Assembly: GCA_012103505.1 (NCBI GenBank)
Contig: WLWP01000001.1
Coordinates: 620,001-684,000 of the forward strand
Reading direction: 5' to 3'
Origin: Pseudomonadales bacterium
GTDB taxonomy: Bacteria > Pseudomonadota > Gammaproteobacteria > Pseudomonadales > Azotimanducaceae
DNA length: 64,000 nt
Made by a program: the position numbers and the translations under genes. How positions within the stretch are numbered: the first letter of the stretch is position 1; each line of letters opens with the position of its first letter. The notes beneath the pieces were generated by a model, which was given only the letters and a program-made list of their open reading frames with translations, was not told where the DNA came from and made no database searches. Shown one piece after another: positions 52,148-61,584 of this stretch.

Positions 52148-53134
52148 TTGATTAAGCGACTGCCTATTGCTCTGTTGGTGTTGTCCGCATGGATCCCAGT
52201 TGCGGGTACTGCGGCCACTGGATCAGATCTCCTCATGAAGATGAACGCGGCGTTCTCTGAGGAAGATTACGACGGAATCTTTACCTACGATGCAGGTAGT
52301 GGTCTTACGTCGATACGCGTTGTTCACAAAGTTGTTGATGGCGAGCAGCGAGAGCGCTTAGTGCACTTGAACGGTGCTCCGCGAGAGATATTGCGCCGGG
52401 GTGAGGAAGTAGTCTGCATCGTCATGCCTGGAGATGATCTTGCAGTCTTAGAGAACAGTATCCCATCAGGCCCGTTTGCTCGCTCCTTCGTCAGGGAGTT
52501 TGAGCGACTCGGAAGCAGTTACAGCGTCGAAGAGATGGGCGAAGGTCGCGTCGCTGGACGCCAGGCGCGAAGGATCGCTGTGACGCCTAAAGATGCTCAC
52601 CGATACGGTTTTAGGCTGTGGCTTGATGCGGATAATCATCTGTTGTTGCGCTCGCAACTCGTGGACCCAAGTGGGCGCAAACTTGAAGAATTTCTGTTCA
52701 GCACCATCGTCTTTGGTGATTCAGTACACGACAGCGCGCTTGAAAGTGAAGAGATGAATGGGTCAATGGTGAGCCACCTTACGTTAAAGAATGCCAACCC
52801 CGAGGTGATCGCCGATCGCGGTGAAGCTCGGGTGAACTGGTCAGTCTCTTGGCTACCGCCTGGTTTCAAGATGGCTTCCGCCGACATAAGGCGCAAACCT
52901 TCGGGTGGCCAAACGGTGGACAGCATGATCTATAGCGACGGCTTAGCCACGTTTTCTATTTTCCTTGAGCGCATGCCAGAAAAAGGTGCCGCTCGGATGA
53001 CCGCTCGTAATGGTGCGACGCTTGCCGTAGCACGCGGTATCATGGGGCCGAGCAAATATTTTTTGGCGACCCTCGTGGGTGAGATCCCGGAACAAACTGG
53101 AACCCGAATTGTCGAGTCGATTAGTGCGGAATAA
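52148..53134 (+). CDS. mucB: Sigma-E regulator RseB/MucB, periplasmic
   Basis: RseB binds the periplasmic domain of RseA and protects it from cleavage, sensing mislocalised envelope material. The 328-residue protein has a signal peptide (IKRLPIALLVLSAWIPVAG) followed by the LolA-like N-terminal domain (DLLMKMNAAFSEEDYDGIFTY) and the smaller C-terminal domain (about residues 225-325, VSWLPPGFKMA). I chose TTG 52148, which places the signal peptide right at the N-terminus; the open frame upstream overlaps mucA. The stop overlaps the next gene by 11 nt. Confidence 0.92.
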   Translation: MIKRLPIALLVLSAWIPVAGTAATGSDLLMKMNAAFSEEDYDGIFTYDAGSGLTSIRVVHKVVDGEQRERLVHLNGAPREILRRGEEVVCIVMPGDDLAVLENSIPSGPFARSFVREFERLGSSYSVEEMGEGRVAGRQARRIAVTPKDAHRYGFRLWLDADNHLLLRSQLVDPSGRKLEEFLFSTIVFGDSVHDSALESEEMNGSMVSHLTLKNANPEVIADRGEARVNWSVSWLPPGFKMASADIRRKPSGGQTVDSMIYSDGLATFSIFLERMPEKGAARMTARNGATLAVARGIMGPSKYFLATLVGEIPEQTGTRIVESISAE

Positions 53135-53435
53135 AGCGGTACCGACCCAAGCGGTTGGTTGTAGTACGTGTTCGCTATCTTGTCATAACCCTAATTGGGA
53201 TCATGCTCAGGCCCTAATCAGAGAAACCGATGCCGATAGGCGTGTCATGTTGATCTTTAGCGTATTGTTGATCGCGTTACTTGGGGTAGTCGGACTTCTC
53301 GAGCAATCGCGAGTGGGTCATTTGATGAGTTTGCTTGTCGTAACTGGTTTGCTAGTAATCCCCGCAGGACTCCTAAAATTAAAATCGATCTTCGGGCGTA
53401 CTTTGCCTGAGATTTTCTTCAGAGGATGGAATTGA
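53124..53435 (+). CDS. Small Cys-cluster membrane protein in the RseC/MucC position
   Basis: A 103-residue protein with an N-terminal cysteine cluster GCSTCSLSC (CxxCxxxC) followed by CHNPN-free hydrophilic sequence and two membrane helices (about residues 40-58 and 65-82), ending RTLPEIFFRGWN. E. coli RseC and P. aeruginosa MucC occupy the same place and RseC also has an N-terminal cysteine cluster plus two helices, but the cluster spacing and length differ and I see no clear sequence match. Start GTG 53124 overlaps mucB by 11 nt; its stop overlaps mucD by 1 nt. Redox or membrane regulatory role in the sigma-E operon is inference. Confidence 0.65.
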   Translation: MRNKAVPTQAVGCSTCSLSCHNPNWDHAQALIRETDADRRVMLIFSVLLIALLGVVGLLEQSRVGHLMSLLVVTGLLVIPAGLLKLKSIFGRTLPEIFFRGWN

Positions 53436-54835
53436 TGATGTATTTACTCCGGCGAGTACTCTTCGCAGCAACGATTGGGTTGTTTTTGTCGCAAAGTGTT
53501 GCCGCGCGCGAGCTACCGGACTTCACCCAGTTAGTTGAGCAGAATGCACCAGCGGTTGTGAATATATCGACCGTGGGTGAGAAGCGCCAATCATCGTCAA
53601 GAAACCCGAGAAATCCAAGAAATGAAGAATTGGATGAATTCTTTCGTCAGTTTATGCCGCCCAATAGACCTCGCGGTCCAATGCCCTCTCGATCTTTGGG
53701 TAGTGGCTTCATTGTTTCTGACGATGGTTACATCCTCACCAACAATCACGTGGTCGATGGTGCTAGTGAGATCATCGTCCGCTTCAACGATCGAAGGGAA
53801 TTGACTGCGGAGATCATCGGTCAAGATCCACGCTCAGATCTTGCGGTCCTTAAAGTCGAAACTGAAGATAAGCTGCCGACCGTAAAGATTGGCAAGTCTG
53901 AATCACTCAAAGTCGGTGAATGGGTTTTAGCGATCGGGTCACCGTTTGGCTTTGATTACTCTGTGACCGCCGGGATCGTTAGCGCAAAGGGTAGAAGCTT
54001 ACCGACGGCCCAAAACGAGACCTATGTGCCTTACATCCAAACCGATGTTGCGATTAACCCAGGTAATTCCGGTGGACCGTTGTTTGACCTGGACGGCCAG
54101 GTGGTGGGGATCAACGCCCAAATTTATTCGAACTCCGGTGGCTTTATGGGCGTGTCGTTTGCCATTCCGATTGATGTAGCGATGGAAGTCGCCGATCAAC
54201 TCCGAGACGGAGGTCGAGTATCCAGAGGTTGGCTTGGTGTCGTGATACAAGAGGTCAATCGCGATCTGGCAGAGAGTTTTGGTCTGGATCGCCCACACGG
54301 TGCCTTAATTTCTCGGGTAATGGATGGCACCCCCGCGCAGCTCGGAGGCCTTCGAGAAGGTGACATTATCACTAGGTTCAATGGCCATTCCATTGAACGC
54401 TCAGGCGAGCTACCTCAACACGTGGGTCGTGTTCGTGCTGGAAATGAAGTCGACGTAGAGCTCGTTCGCGATGGTGAGAAGATGACGATGGCTCTTCAGG
54501 TTGGCGAACTAAGTGATCTAGACGAACGAGGTCGAGTGGTAGCGAGCGGTTCAACAAACTCAGACCGGCTCGGTTTGCGGGTAGCTGACTTATCGGAGGA
54601 AGAACTCGCTCGGTTGGATGTCGAAGGTGGCGTCCGCGTCGAGGAAAGCAGTGGTGCCGCAGAAGAGGCTGGCATACGCCCTCGTGACATCATCTTGCGA
54701 CTAAATAACCGCGCGGTGACGGATCAGGATGAGTTAGCTGAGATTACCGCTAACCTTGCGGCTGGTAAGCAAGTACCGGTATTGGTCTTACGTAATCGAA
54801 ATCCTGTGTTCTTACCACTGCGTGTACCGGAATAG
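53435..54835 (+). CDS. mucD: Periplasmic serine protease MucD (DegP/HtrA family)
   Basis: A 466-residue HtrA protease/chaperone. Signal peptide at residues 1-24 (LLRRVLFAATIGLFLSQSV); trypsin-like domain with catalytic triad H105 (NNHVVDG), D135 (RSDLAVLK) and S212 (NPGNSGGPLF); two PDZ domains (about 265-355 and 375-462). All catalytic residues are intact. I chose ATG 53435 (ATGATGTAT), about 8 nt after AGAGGA; it overlaps the preceding stop by one base. MucD removes misfolded proteins and dampens the AlgU response in Pseudomonas; the operon position supports the same role. Confidence 0.95.
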   Translation: MMYLLRRVLFAATIGLFLSQSVAARELPDFTQLVEQNAPAVVNISTVGEKRQSSSRNPRNPRNEELDEFFRQFMPPNRPRGPMPSRSLGSGFIVSDDGYILTNNHVVDGASEIIVRFNDRRELTAEIIGQDPRSDLAVLKVETEDKLPTVKIGKSESLKVGEWVLAIGSPFGFDYSVTAGIVSAKGRSLPTAQNETYVPYIQTDVAINPGNSGGPLFDLDGQVVGINAQIYSNSGGFMGVSFAIPIDVAMEVADQLRDGGRVSRGWLGVVIQEVNRDLAESFGLDRPHGALISRVMDGTPAQLGGLREGDIITRFNGHSIERSGELPQHVGRVRAGNEVDVELVRDGEKMTMALQVGELSDLDERGRVVASGSTNSDRLGLRVADLSEEELARLDVEGGVRVEESSGAAEEAGIRPRDIILRLNNRAVTDQDELAEITANLAAGKQVPVLVLRNRNPVFLPLRVPE

Positions 54836-54966
54836 GTGCCTCGGTTCGAACTAGCTCTGAGCTGGAGCGGATAGAGAACGTGGGATAGCGATTAAACGGT
54901 CACTACAACGTGGACAGCCGATGAGCTAAACTCGCGCGCGCCAAACTGACCCCACTGAGTGCATTA

Positions 54967-56760
54967 GTGCCCGACATCCGAAAGATTCGAAACTTTTCGA
55001 TAATTGCCCATATTGATCACGGCAAATCGACATTGGCTGATCGCTTTATCCGAATGTGTGGCGGATTAACTGAGCGTGAAATGGCGGAACAGGTCCTGGA
55101 TAGTATGGATCTTGAGCGTGAGCGAGGGATTACGATCAAGGCGCAGAGCGTCACGCTGCAGTACAAGCATCCCGATGGCGAAACCTATCAGCTCAACTTC
55201 ATTGATACCCCTGGCCACGTTGACTTTAGCTATGAAGTGTCGCGTTCCTTGTCGGCCTGTGAAGGCGCCCTCCTGGTGGTTGATGCAGCCCAGGGTGTCG
55301 AAGCGCAATCGGTGGCAAATTGCTATACGGCCATTGAACAAGGTTTAGAAGTCCTACCAGTCCTAAACAAAATAGATCTACCCCAAGCGGAACCAGAACG
55401 TTCCGCTGCAGAAATTGAAGAGATCATCGGCTTGGATGTATCTGATATCCAGAGCGTGAGTGCAAAGACTGGCCAGGGTGTCGAAGGTCTACTCGAATAT
55501 CTGGTTGACACTATCGAGCCTCCAGAAGGGGATGTCGATGGTGATTTGCAGGCACTAATCATTGACAGTTGGTTCGACAACTACTTAGGTGTTGTTTCAC
55601 TTGTTAGGGTGGTCGAAGGCTCTCTGCAAAAAGGGGATAAGATCCTCGTCAAATCGACTGGCAAAACGCATATCGTCGACGATCTAGGTCGATTTACACC
55701 TAAGCGAGAATCGGATAAATCCCTAGCCGCTGGGGAAGTCGGTTATGTTGTGGCAGGCATTAAGGAAATCCAGGGTGCACCTGTCGGCGATACGCTTGTA
55801 TCCGCGCGGTCTCCTGATGTTGAACAGTTACCTGGGTTCGCACGTGTGAAACCACAGGTCTATGCGGGTCTCTTTCCAGTTAGCTCAGACGACTTTGAAA
55901 GTTTTAGAGAAGCGCTCGAAAAACTCGTTCTCAATGATGCATCCCTATTTCATGAGCCTGAATCTTCCGAAGCCCTTGGCTTTGGTTTTCGCTGTGGCTT
56001 CCTTGGCATGTTGCATATGGAGATCGTGCAAGAACGTCTTGAGCGCGAATACAATCTTGATCTCATTACTTCTGCACCCACGGTCGTCTACGAGGTAGAG
56101 CTACAGGATGGCAGTATCGAAAAGGTAGATAACCCTTCTCGCATGCCCGCTAATTTCAAAGAGATGCGCGAGCCTATCGCCGAAGTAAATATATTGGTCC
56201 CTCAAGACTATGTTGGGAATGTTATGACGCTTTGTGTTGAGCGTCGTGGTGTGCAAAAAAACATGCACTTTTCGCAGGGACAGGTCTCCATGCATTGGGA
56301 GATGCCGCTGAGCGAAGTGGTGATGGACTTTTTTGATCGACTGAAGTCGGTCAGCCGCGGTTTTGCCTCCTTGGACTATTCCTTCGTTCGCTTTGAAACA
56401 GCAAACCTGGTCAAACTAGACATTTTGATCAATGGCGACCGTGTGGATGCGCTAGCGAGCATTGTGCATCGCGACCACTCGCAACAAAGAGGCCGGTCTC
56501 TGGCCGAAAAAATGAAAGAGCTCATTCCGAGACAGCTCTTTGATGTTGCCGTGCAGGCGGCCATTGGTGGCCAGATTGTTGCGCGGCAAACTGTGAAAGC
56601 GCTCCGTAAAAACGTGACAGCAAAATGTTACGGTGGTGACGTTACACGCAAGAAAAAGTTGCTAGAAAAGCAAAAGGAAGGGAAGAAGAGGATGAAACAA
56701 GTGGGCCGTGTGGAGATTCCTCAGGAAGCTTTTCTGGCGGCGCTTAAGGTCGATCGTTAG
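54967..56760 (+). CDS. lepA: Elongation factor 4 (LepA)
   Basis: LepA is a ribosome-associated GTPase. The 597-residue protein (E. coli 599) starts [20 protein letters not shown] with the P-loop, then DTPGHVDF and NKIDLP, domain 2, and the LepA-specific C-terminal domain ending [12 protein letters not shown]. The start is GTG 54967, 131 bp after mucD. Its TAG overlaps the lepB GTG by one base, the universal lepA-lepB pair. Confidence 0.97.
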   Translation: MPDIRKIRNFSIIAHIDHGKSTLADRFIRMCGGLTEREMAEQVLDSMDLERERGITIKAQSVTLQYKHPDGETYQLNFIDTPGHVDFSYEVSRSLSACEGALLVVDAAQGVEAQSVANCYTAIEQGLEVLPVLNKIDLPQAEPERSAAEIEEIIGLDVSDIQSVSAKTGQGVEGLLEYLVDTIEPPEGDVDGDLQALIIDSWFDNYLGVVSLVRVVEGSLQKGDKILVKSTGKTHIVDDLGRFTPKRESDKSLAAGEVGYVVAGIKEIQGAPVGDTLVSARSPDVEQLPGFARVKPQVYAGLFPVSSDDFESFREALEKLVLNDASLFHEPESSEALGFGFRCGFLGMLHMEIVQERLEREYNLDLITSAPTVVYEVELQDGSIEKVDNPSRMPANFKEMREPIAEVNILVPQDYVGNVMTLCVERRGVQKNMHFSQGQVSMHWEMPLSEVVMDFFDRLKSVSRGFASLDYSFVRFETANLVKLDILINGDRVDALASIVHRDHSQQRGRSLAEKMKELIPRQLFDVAVQAAIGGQIVARQTVKALRKNVTAKCYGGDVTRKKKLLEKQKEGKKRMKQVGRVEIPQEAFLAALKVDR

Positions 56761-57539
56761 TGGACGTCGACCTACCGGCAATTCTGTTTTGGGCAGTTCT
56801 CGCTTGTTCGGCGATCTGGCTCATTGACGTTTTATTTCTTCGCAAGAAACGCTTAGACGATGACCCGGAAGCCAAAGACCCGGCGCCTGTCGAATATGCT
56901 AAGTCATTCTTTCCGGTACTTCTCCTCGTGCTCATTTTGCGCAGCTTTCTTGCTGAGCCATATCAAATCCCGTCTGAGTCTATGGTGCCAACTTTGCAGG
57001 TGGGTGACTTTATTTTGGTCAACAAATATGCCTATGGCCTAAGGCTCCCCGTCTTCGGTACTAAGGTCTTTTCTGTTGGCGACCCGGAGCCGGGCGACGT
57101 GATGGTGTTCATCCCGCCCCACGATCCACGTTACTTTATCAAACGGGTCATTGGTGTGCCGGGCGATGAAGTGCGATATGAAAACAAAGCCTTATATATC
57201 AATGGTGAACGTCTAGAATATGACTTAGTAGGCACCGTCGGTGGCACCCGGCGGAATCCGGTTAAGGAGTACATCGAGACGATTCAGGGCGTGCCGCACT
57301 CGATATATAAAGACGCGCGATTTGAAAGTACGCAAGCGTGGCAGATCCCTGAAGGCCGCTATCTCATGATGGGTGACAACCGAGACAAGAGTCAGGATTC
57401 GCGCGCTTGGGGCTTGGCATATGAAAAAGACATAGTTGGTAAAGCAGTGGCAATTTGGCTACACAAAGAACCAGGCTGGCAGTGGCCAACATTTAGCCGC
57501 AACGGCTGGCTAAATCCTGAGGAAAAGGAAGAGGAGTGA
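56760..57539 (+). CDS. lepB: Signal peptidase I
   Basis: LepB cleaves signal peptides of exported proteins at the inner membrane. The 259-residue protein has two N-terminal membrane segments (about residues 7-27 and 50-66), the catalytic serine S74 in PSESMVPTL, the catalytic lysine K128 in YFIKRVIGVPGDE, and the GDNRDKSQDSR box. It is shorter than E. coli LepB (324) mainly in the periplasmic insert. GTG 56760 shares a base with the lepA stop. Confidence 0.96.
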   Translation: MDVDLPAILFWAVLACSAIWLIDVLFLRKKRLDDDPEAKDPAPVEYAKSFFPVLLLVLILRSFLAEPYQIPSESMVPTLQVGDFILVNKYAYGLRLPVFGTKVFSVGDPEPGDVMVFIPPHDPRYFIKRVIGVPGDEVRYENKALYINGERLEYDLVGTVGGTRRNPVKEYIETIQGVPHSIYKDARFESTQAWQIPEGRYLMMGDNRDKSQDSRAWGLAYEKDIVGKAVAIWLHKEPGWQWPTFSRNGWLNPEEKEEE

Positions 57540-57541
57540 TT

Positions 57542-57922
57542 ATGAGCTCTATGAAAATACAGCGGCGAAAGTTGCAACGAGGGATGTCGAAGTACGCAAT
57601 GTTGCTCGTGTTGATGGCGCTGGTTGTATTCGGAACAGCTGCACTAAGGCTTGGTCCCCATTACATTGACTTCACAGTCATGCAAGGAATCATTGAGCGT
57701 CTGCCGACCCAGATTCACAAAGACATGTCGAAGACAAAGATTCGCGAGCACTTTGCCAAACAGTTCCGCATTGAAAATTTCTCTCAGAACGTTCGTGAGG
57801 TTGTTAAAATCGACAGGAACCGCGAGAGAACAGTGGTTGCGGTCGAATACGAAATTCGCGAACACTTGTTTTACAACATCGACGTTGTGCTCGCGTTCTC
57901 CGAATCTCGAACGTTCAATTAG
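57542..57922 (+). CDS. DUF4845 domain-containing membrane protein
   Basis: A 126-residue protein with one N-terminal membrane helix (about residues 17-36, YAMLLVLMALVVFGTAAL) and a small periplasmic domain beginning RLGPHYIDFTVMQGIIE, the start typical of DUF4845. It sits between lepB and rnc, as this family does in many Pseudomonas-like genomes. Function unknown. I chose ATG 57542 with a strong GGAAGAGGAG site ahead; GTG 57536 would overlap lepB by 4 nt and is a possible alternative. Confidence 0.82.
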   Translation: MSSMKIQRRKLQRGMSKYAMLLVLMALVVFGTAALRLGPHYIDFTVMQGIIERLPTQIHKDMSKTKIREHFAKQFRIENFSQNVREVVKIDRNRERTVVAVEYEIREHLFYNIDVVLAFSESRTFN

Positions 57923-57925
57923 ATC

Positions 57926-58603
57926 GTGGGCGGTGAGTCTCTCTCCGCACTTGAACGACGGATAGATTATCGATTTAAGAATGCGGAGCTCCTAAACCTC
58001 GCTTTGACCCACAAAAGCCATGGTCGGGATAACAACGAACGTTTAGAGTTTCTTGGCGACGCCGTCTTAGGCTACGTGGTCGGCGGTATGTTATTCCGTC
58101 AGCATCCTGACTGGCGGGAGGATGCTCTCAGTTTAGCTCGCGCGCACTTAGTCCGCGGCGTAACTCTTGCCGAGATAGGACAAGAACTGAAACTCGGTGA
58201 ATTTATCAGGCTCGGCACGGGCGAACGCAAGAGTGGCGGCTCCGACCGAAGCTCGATTCAAGCCAACGCGGTTGAGGCAATTATCGGCGCGGTGCATGAA
58301 GATGGCGGCATCGATGCTGCTGTTGCCTTGATTGAGAAGTTGTTTGGACGACGAGCCCGAGTTGTTAATCCTGAGATTTTGAAAGACCCCAAAACCCAGT
58401 TACAGGAGATATTGCAGTCTGTGCAGAGACCATTGCCTGAATATGAGGTTGTCGAAGTGAGTGGCGAAGCACATGCTAGACGATATACGGTGCGCTGTAC
58501 GCTGACCGATGCCAGCTTGAGCGGTAAAGCTACTGCTAGCTCGCGTCGCGAAGCCGAGAAAGCAGCAGCACAAACAGTTATGGACCAGTACGTAAATGAC
58601 TGA
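57926..58603 (+). CDS. rnc: Ribonuclease III
   Basis: RNase III cuts double-stranded RNA in rRNA processing. The 225-residue protein (E. coli 226) has the signature NERLEFLGDAVL at residues 37-48, with E38, E41 and D45 as in E. coli, and E117 in VEAIIGAV; a double-stranded RNA-binding domain covers about 153-225. The residue matching metal ligand D114 of E. coli is asparagine here (IQANAVEAII). GTG 57926, 3 bp after the DUF4845 gene. It overlaps era by 8 nt. Confidence 0.96.
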   Translation: MGGESLSALERRIDYRFKNAELLNLALTHKSHGRDNNERLEFLGDAVLGYVVGGMLFRQHPDWREDALSLARAHLVRGVTLAEIGQELKLGEFIRLGTGERKSGGSDRSSIQANAVEAIIGAVHEDGGIDAAVALIEKLFGRRARVVNPEILKDPKTQLQEILQSVQRPLPEYEVVEVSGEAHARRYTVRCTLTDASLSGKATASSRREAEKAAAQTVMDQYVND

Positions 58604-59486
58604 ACCTACCCGGTGTGGCTACGTTGCTTTGCTAGGACGTCCCAACGTTGGCAAATCGACGTTGCTAAATCATGTGCTGCGGCAAAAGATTGCTATCACC
58701 TCACGCAAGCCCCAAACAACTCGGCACAACCTGTTAGGGATTGATACACAAGCGCAAGACCAAGCCATCTATATCGATACCCCAGGTATTCACGGTCACG
58801 ACGGCAAAGCCCTCAACCGTTACATGGTTGGTGAGGCACAACGCGTACTACCAGATGTTGACGTTCGAGTGCTGTTACTAGAGACAGGTCAATGGACCTC
58901 TGGCGATGACTTTGTACTCGAGCTGCTTGCCAAGTCACCAGGTCGAAATATAGCTGTTATCAGCAAGACGGATCTCGTTAAAAAGAAGGAACAACTGCTG
59001 CCGCAAATGCAGCGGCTTGACCAAAGCGAACTCTTTGAACACATTATTCCGATGAGTGCACTGCGTAATGATGGCATCGACGAATTTCGACGCGAAGTGT
59101 TTCAAATGCTGCCTGAGGCACCGCACCTATTTGACGGTGAGCAGCTTACCGATCGAAGTGAGCGTCATCTTGTCGAGGAGATCATCCGCGAAAAGGTCAT
59201 GCGACAATTGGGCGACGAAGTGCCCCATAGTACGGCTGTCGTTGTTGAGCGCTTCGTGACCGGTCCGGAACTGACGGAAATCCATGCCGACATCTACGTT
59301 GAACGAAATGGTCAGAAACGGATAGTGATTGGACAAGAAGGTCAAAAGCTTAAGCTAATCGGTCAGGAAGCGAGGGTCGACATAGAACGGTTAGTGGACA
59401 ACAAAGTTATGTTGCACCTATGGGTTAAGGTCCGAAAGGGCTGGACGAATAACGCAGGTATGATGCGTCGCTTGGGGTATGACTAA
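58596..59486 (+). CDS. era: GTPase Era
   Basis: Era is a GTPase that binds the 3' end of 16S rRNA for 30S maturation. The 296-residue protein (E. coli 301) has P-loop GRPNVGKST, switch region TSRKPQTTRHN, DTPGI, SKTDLV (G4) and a C-terminal KH domain with VIGQEGQKLKLIGQEAR. ATG 58596 lies in the end of rnc (8-nt overlap) and its stop overlaps recO by 8 nt: rnc-era-recO as in most gammaproteobacteria. Confidence 0.97.
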   Translation: MTEPTRCGYVALLGRPNVGKSTLLNHVLRQKIAITSRKPQTTRHNLLGIDTQAQDQAIYIDTPGIHGHDGKALNRYMVGEAQRVLPDVDVRVLLLETGQWTSGDDFVLELLAKSPGRNIAVISKTDLVKKKEQLLPQMQRLDQSELFEHIIPMSALRNDGIDEFRREVFQMLPEAPHLFDGEQLTDRSERHLVEEIIREKVMRQLGDEVPHSTAVVVERFVTGPELTEIHADIYVERNGQKRIVIGQEGQKLKLIGQEARVDIERLVDNKVMLHLWVKVRKGWTNNAGMMRRLGYD

Positions 59487-60216
59487 GCGGCGCCAACTCA
59501 CTGCGTTGGTTCTCAGGACTAAACCGTATCGGGAAACCAGCTTAATGATTGACTTCTTTACCGCCGAAGAAGGACGCGTTAGCGGGGTGCAAAAAGGCTA
59601 TCGCGGTCGTCGGGCACAGCGATCGATTCAAGCCTTCCTCCTAGGTGAGCTAGATTCTTCGAACGCAGAGGGACTCGTTAGTGTTTATGGATTTGAAGTG
59701 TCAAATAACCTAGCCCCAACTAACGACCAGACAGCGTCTGGGTTCTATGTTCTAGAGTTGATCTTCCGAGCTCTTGTTGAGCGGCAGCAAGAGCCGGTTG
59801 TGTTCTCCGCAGCTGTTAAAGCCTTGGCTGAGCTCCAATCAGGCTCGGTACCACATCTTCTATTACGCAAGTTTGAACGAACTCTGCTGGATCAGCTTGG
59901 CTATGGTCTAGATTTCGAACAAGCAATAAATGGCCGTAGCCAGGAGCCGGAGGTAATTCATGCAGATACGGCATACCATTATCAGCCCGGCCTTGGCTTT
60001 GTTCGGGACTTTGATCGACCGGACGCTGAAGCTAGTCTTGGTGGTGTGGTTATTAGCGGCGCAACCTTGCAGCGAATAAAGACTGAAGATTATGCCGATG
60101 CGAGTATTTGTAGGGATGCGCGGATGTTGTATCAGAGTGCGTTGACGCTGTTGATTGGTCATGAACCGTTGGAAAGTCGCAAATTGCTCGACGTTACTCT
60201 TGGTATGGAAGGATGA
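59479..60216 (+). CDS. recO: DNA repair protein RecO
   Basis: RecO helps load RecA onto SSB-coated DNA in the RecFOR pathway. The 245-residue protein (E. coli 242) has the N-terminal OB-fold, LTALVLRTKPYRETSLMIDF, with YRETS typical of the family, followed by a helical domain (HLLLRKFERTLLDQLGYGLDF) that shows the usual LLLRKFE/LLxxLGY pattern. It starts 8 nt inside era. In E. coli and Pseudomonas pdxJ follows; here the next gene is rlmD, 42 bp away. Confidence 0.94.
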   Translation: MTKRRQLTALVLRTKPYRETSLMIDFFTAEEGRVSGVQKGYRGRRAQRSIQAFLLGELDSSNAEGLVSVYGFEVSNNLAPTNDQTASGFYVLELIFRALVERQQEPVVFSAAVKALAELQSGSVPHLLLRKFERTLLDQLGYGLDFEQAINGRSQEPEVIHADTAYHYQPGLGFVRDFDRPDAEASLGGVVISGATLQRIKTEDYADASICRDARMLYQSALTLLIGHEPLESRKLLDVTLGMEG

Positions 60217-60258
60217 TGAAAGGCTGCAGATGCGTTCAATTCCTGAGGGTTGTCGCTG

Positions 60259-61584
60259 ATGGTTGATCAATCGCCCACCGTGAGCAGACCAAGTCCTAAG
60301 GAATTCGAAGTTGTGGTGAGTGGCCTCACCGATGACGGTTTAGGCATCGCCGCAATCAATGATCGGCCTTTCCATGTACGTAATGCGCTGCCCGGTGAAA
60401 CTGTACAAGCGCGATTATTGCGCAAGCGCAAAGGATTGCGTTATGGCGACGGGGTGGCTGTGCTCGATGCCGCCCACACCGACCGAACCACACCAGTATG
60501 TGGGTACTTTCCTCGATGTGGTGGCTGTTCCCTGCAACACATGGCGTATGATTTTCAATTGCGGCACAAGGAAAACCAGATCCGCGAGGCGCTTGGCCGC
60601 TGCGGTATCGAACCGGGTCGGTGGGCAGATCCAGTTTCGACAGGTGAACATAGCTACCGTCGTAAGGCACGCTTGGGGGTGCGGGTGGTTGGTGGTGAGG
60701 TGCTAGTCGGATTTCGAGAGTCTTTCAGTAACAGAGTCGCCAGAATGACACGGTGCGAGACTTTGAGCCCGGAGTTAGGCGAGCTAGTAGCGCCTTTGCG
60801 CGAAACGATTGGTGCCTTGTCAGAGCCAGACAAAATACCCCAAATAGAGCTAGCTCAGGGTGATCGTGGCGTCGTTATCATTGTGCGTCACTTAAACACG
60901 CTGACGCCTGCGGATGCTGAGTTATGGGGCAAGTTTGCAGATCAACACAACGTCGAAGTGCTCAGCCAGAGTGGTGGTTACGAGACGGTACAAGGTTTGA
61001 CAGGTTTACCTGTGCCAAAGCTGCACTACCAGCTCGAGTCCTTACGCATGGAATTTGATCCTCGCCAATTCACCCAAGTGAACGCTGATATGAATGCGCG
61101 TTTAGTCGCGACGGCACTAGAATATTTGCACCCCCTGACTGATAAGGACCTAATTGATCTCTTCTGCGGTATTGGCAATTTTTCGCTGCCATTGGCGTAC
61201 GCCGGAGCATCCGTACTTGGTGTCGAGTTTTCTAACGAGTCAGTACATCAAGCGCAACTGAACGCTGAAATAAATGGCTTAGCCGGTGTGGAATTTTCAG
61301 CCGCCGATCTTTACAAAGATTCACAATTCCTAGAACTGAAACCTAACGCGACAGCGCTGCTACTCGATCCCCCACGTTCTGGAGCTGGCCCTCTTCTGAC
61401 TGCTTGGTTGCAGAAACTAACGCACCTCGAAGAGATCATTTATGTTTCCTGTAAACCCCAGAGTTTCGCCGAAGACGTGCTTGTGATGGAGCAGATTGGA
61501 TTCCGGCTTGTGGAAGTTGGCGCATACGATATGTTCCCGCAAACTGCTCATGTTGAGACGATTGGATATTTGCAGCGTAGGTAA
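60259..61584 (+). CDS. rlmD: 23S rRNA (uracil-5)-methyltransferase RlmD
   Basis: RlmD makes m5U1939 in 23S rRNA. The N-terminal TRAM domain (about residues 14-70) precedes the 4Fe-4S cluster cysteines C81, C87, C90 (CGYFPRCGGC) and a fourth in TRCETLS; the SAM domain has DLFCGIGNFSLPLA and the catalytic cysteine is in YVSCKPQSF. The first three cluster positions equal those of E. coli RumA (C81, C87, C90). I number from ATG 60259; an in-frame TTG at 60250 is closer to a GAGGG site and is an alternative. It overlaps relA by 1 nt. Confidence 0.95.
   Translation: MVDQSPTVSRPSPKEFEVVVSGLTDDGLGIAAINDRPFHVRNALPGETVQARLLRKRKGLRYGDGVAVLDAAHTDRTTPVCGYFPRCGGCSLQHMAYDFQLRHKENQIREALGRCGIEPGRWADPVSTGEHSYRRKARLGVRVVGGEVLVGFRESFSNRVARMTRCETLSPELGELVAPLRETIGALSEPDKIPQIELAQGDRGVVIIVRHLNTLTPADAELWGKFADQHNVEVLSQSGGYETVQGLTGLPVPKLHYQLESLRMEFDPRQFTQVNADMNARLVATALEYLHPLTDKDLIDLFCGIGNFSLPLAYAGASVLGVEFSNESVHQAQLNAEINGLAGVEFSAADLYKDSQFLELKPNATALLLDPPRSGAGPLLTAWLQKLTHLEEIIYVSCKPQSFAEDVLVMEQIGFRLVEVGAYDMFPQTAHVETIGYLQRR

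Noticed and set aside
54841..54900. tRNA-like GGTTCGAA in the mucD-lepA gap
   Set aside because: No acceptor stem, D-arm or anticodon arm can be built around it; no other tRNA candidate was found by eye in the gaps.
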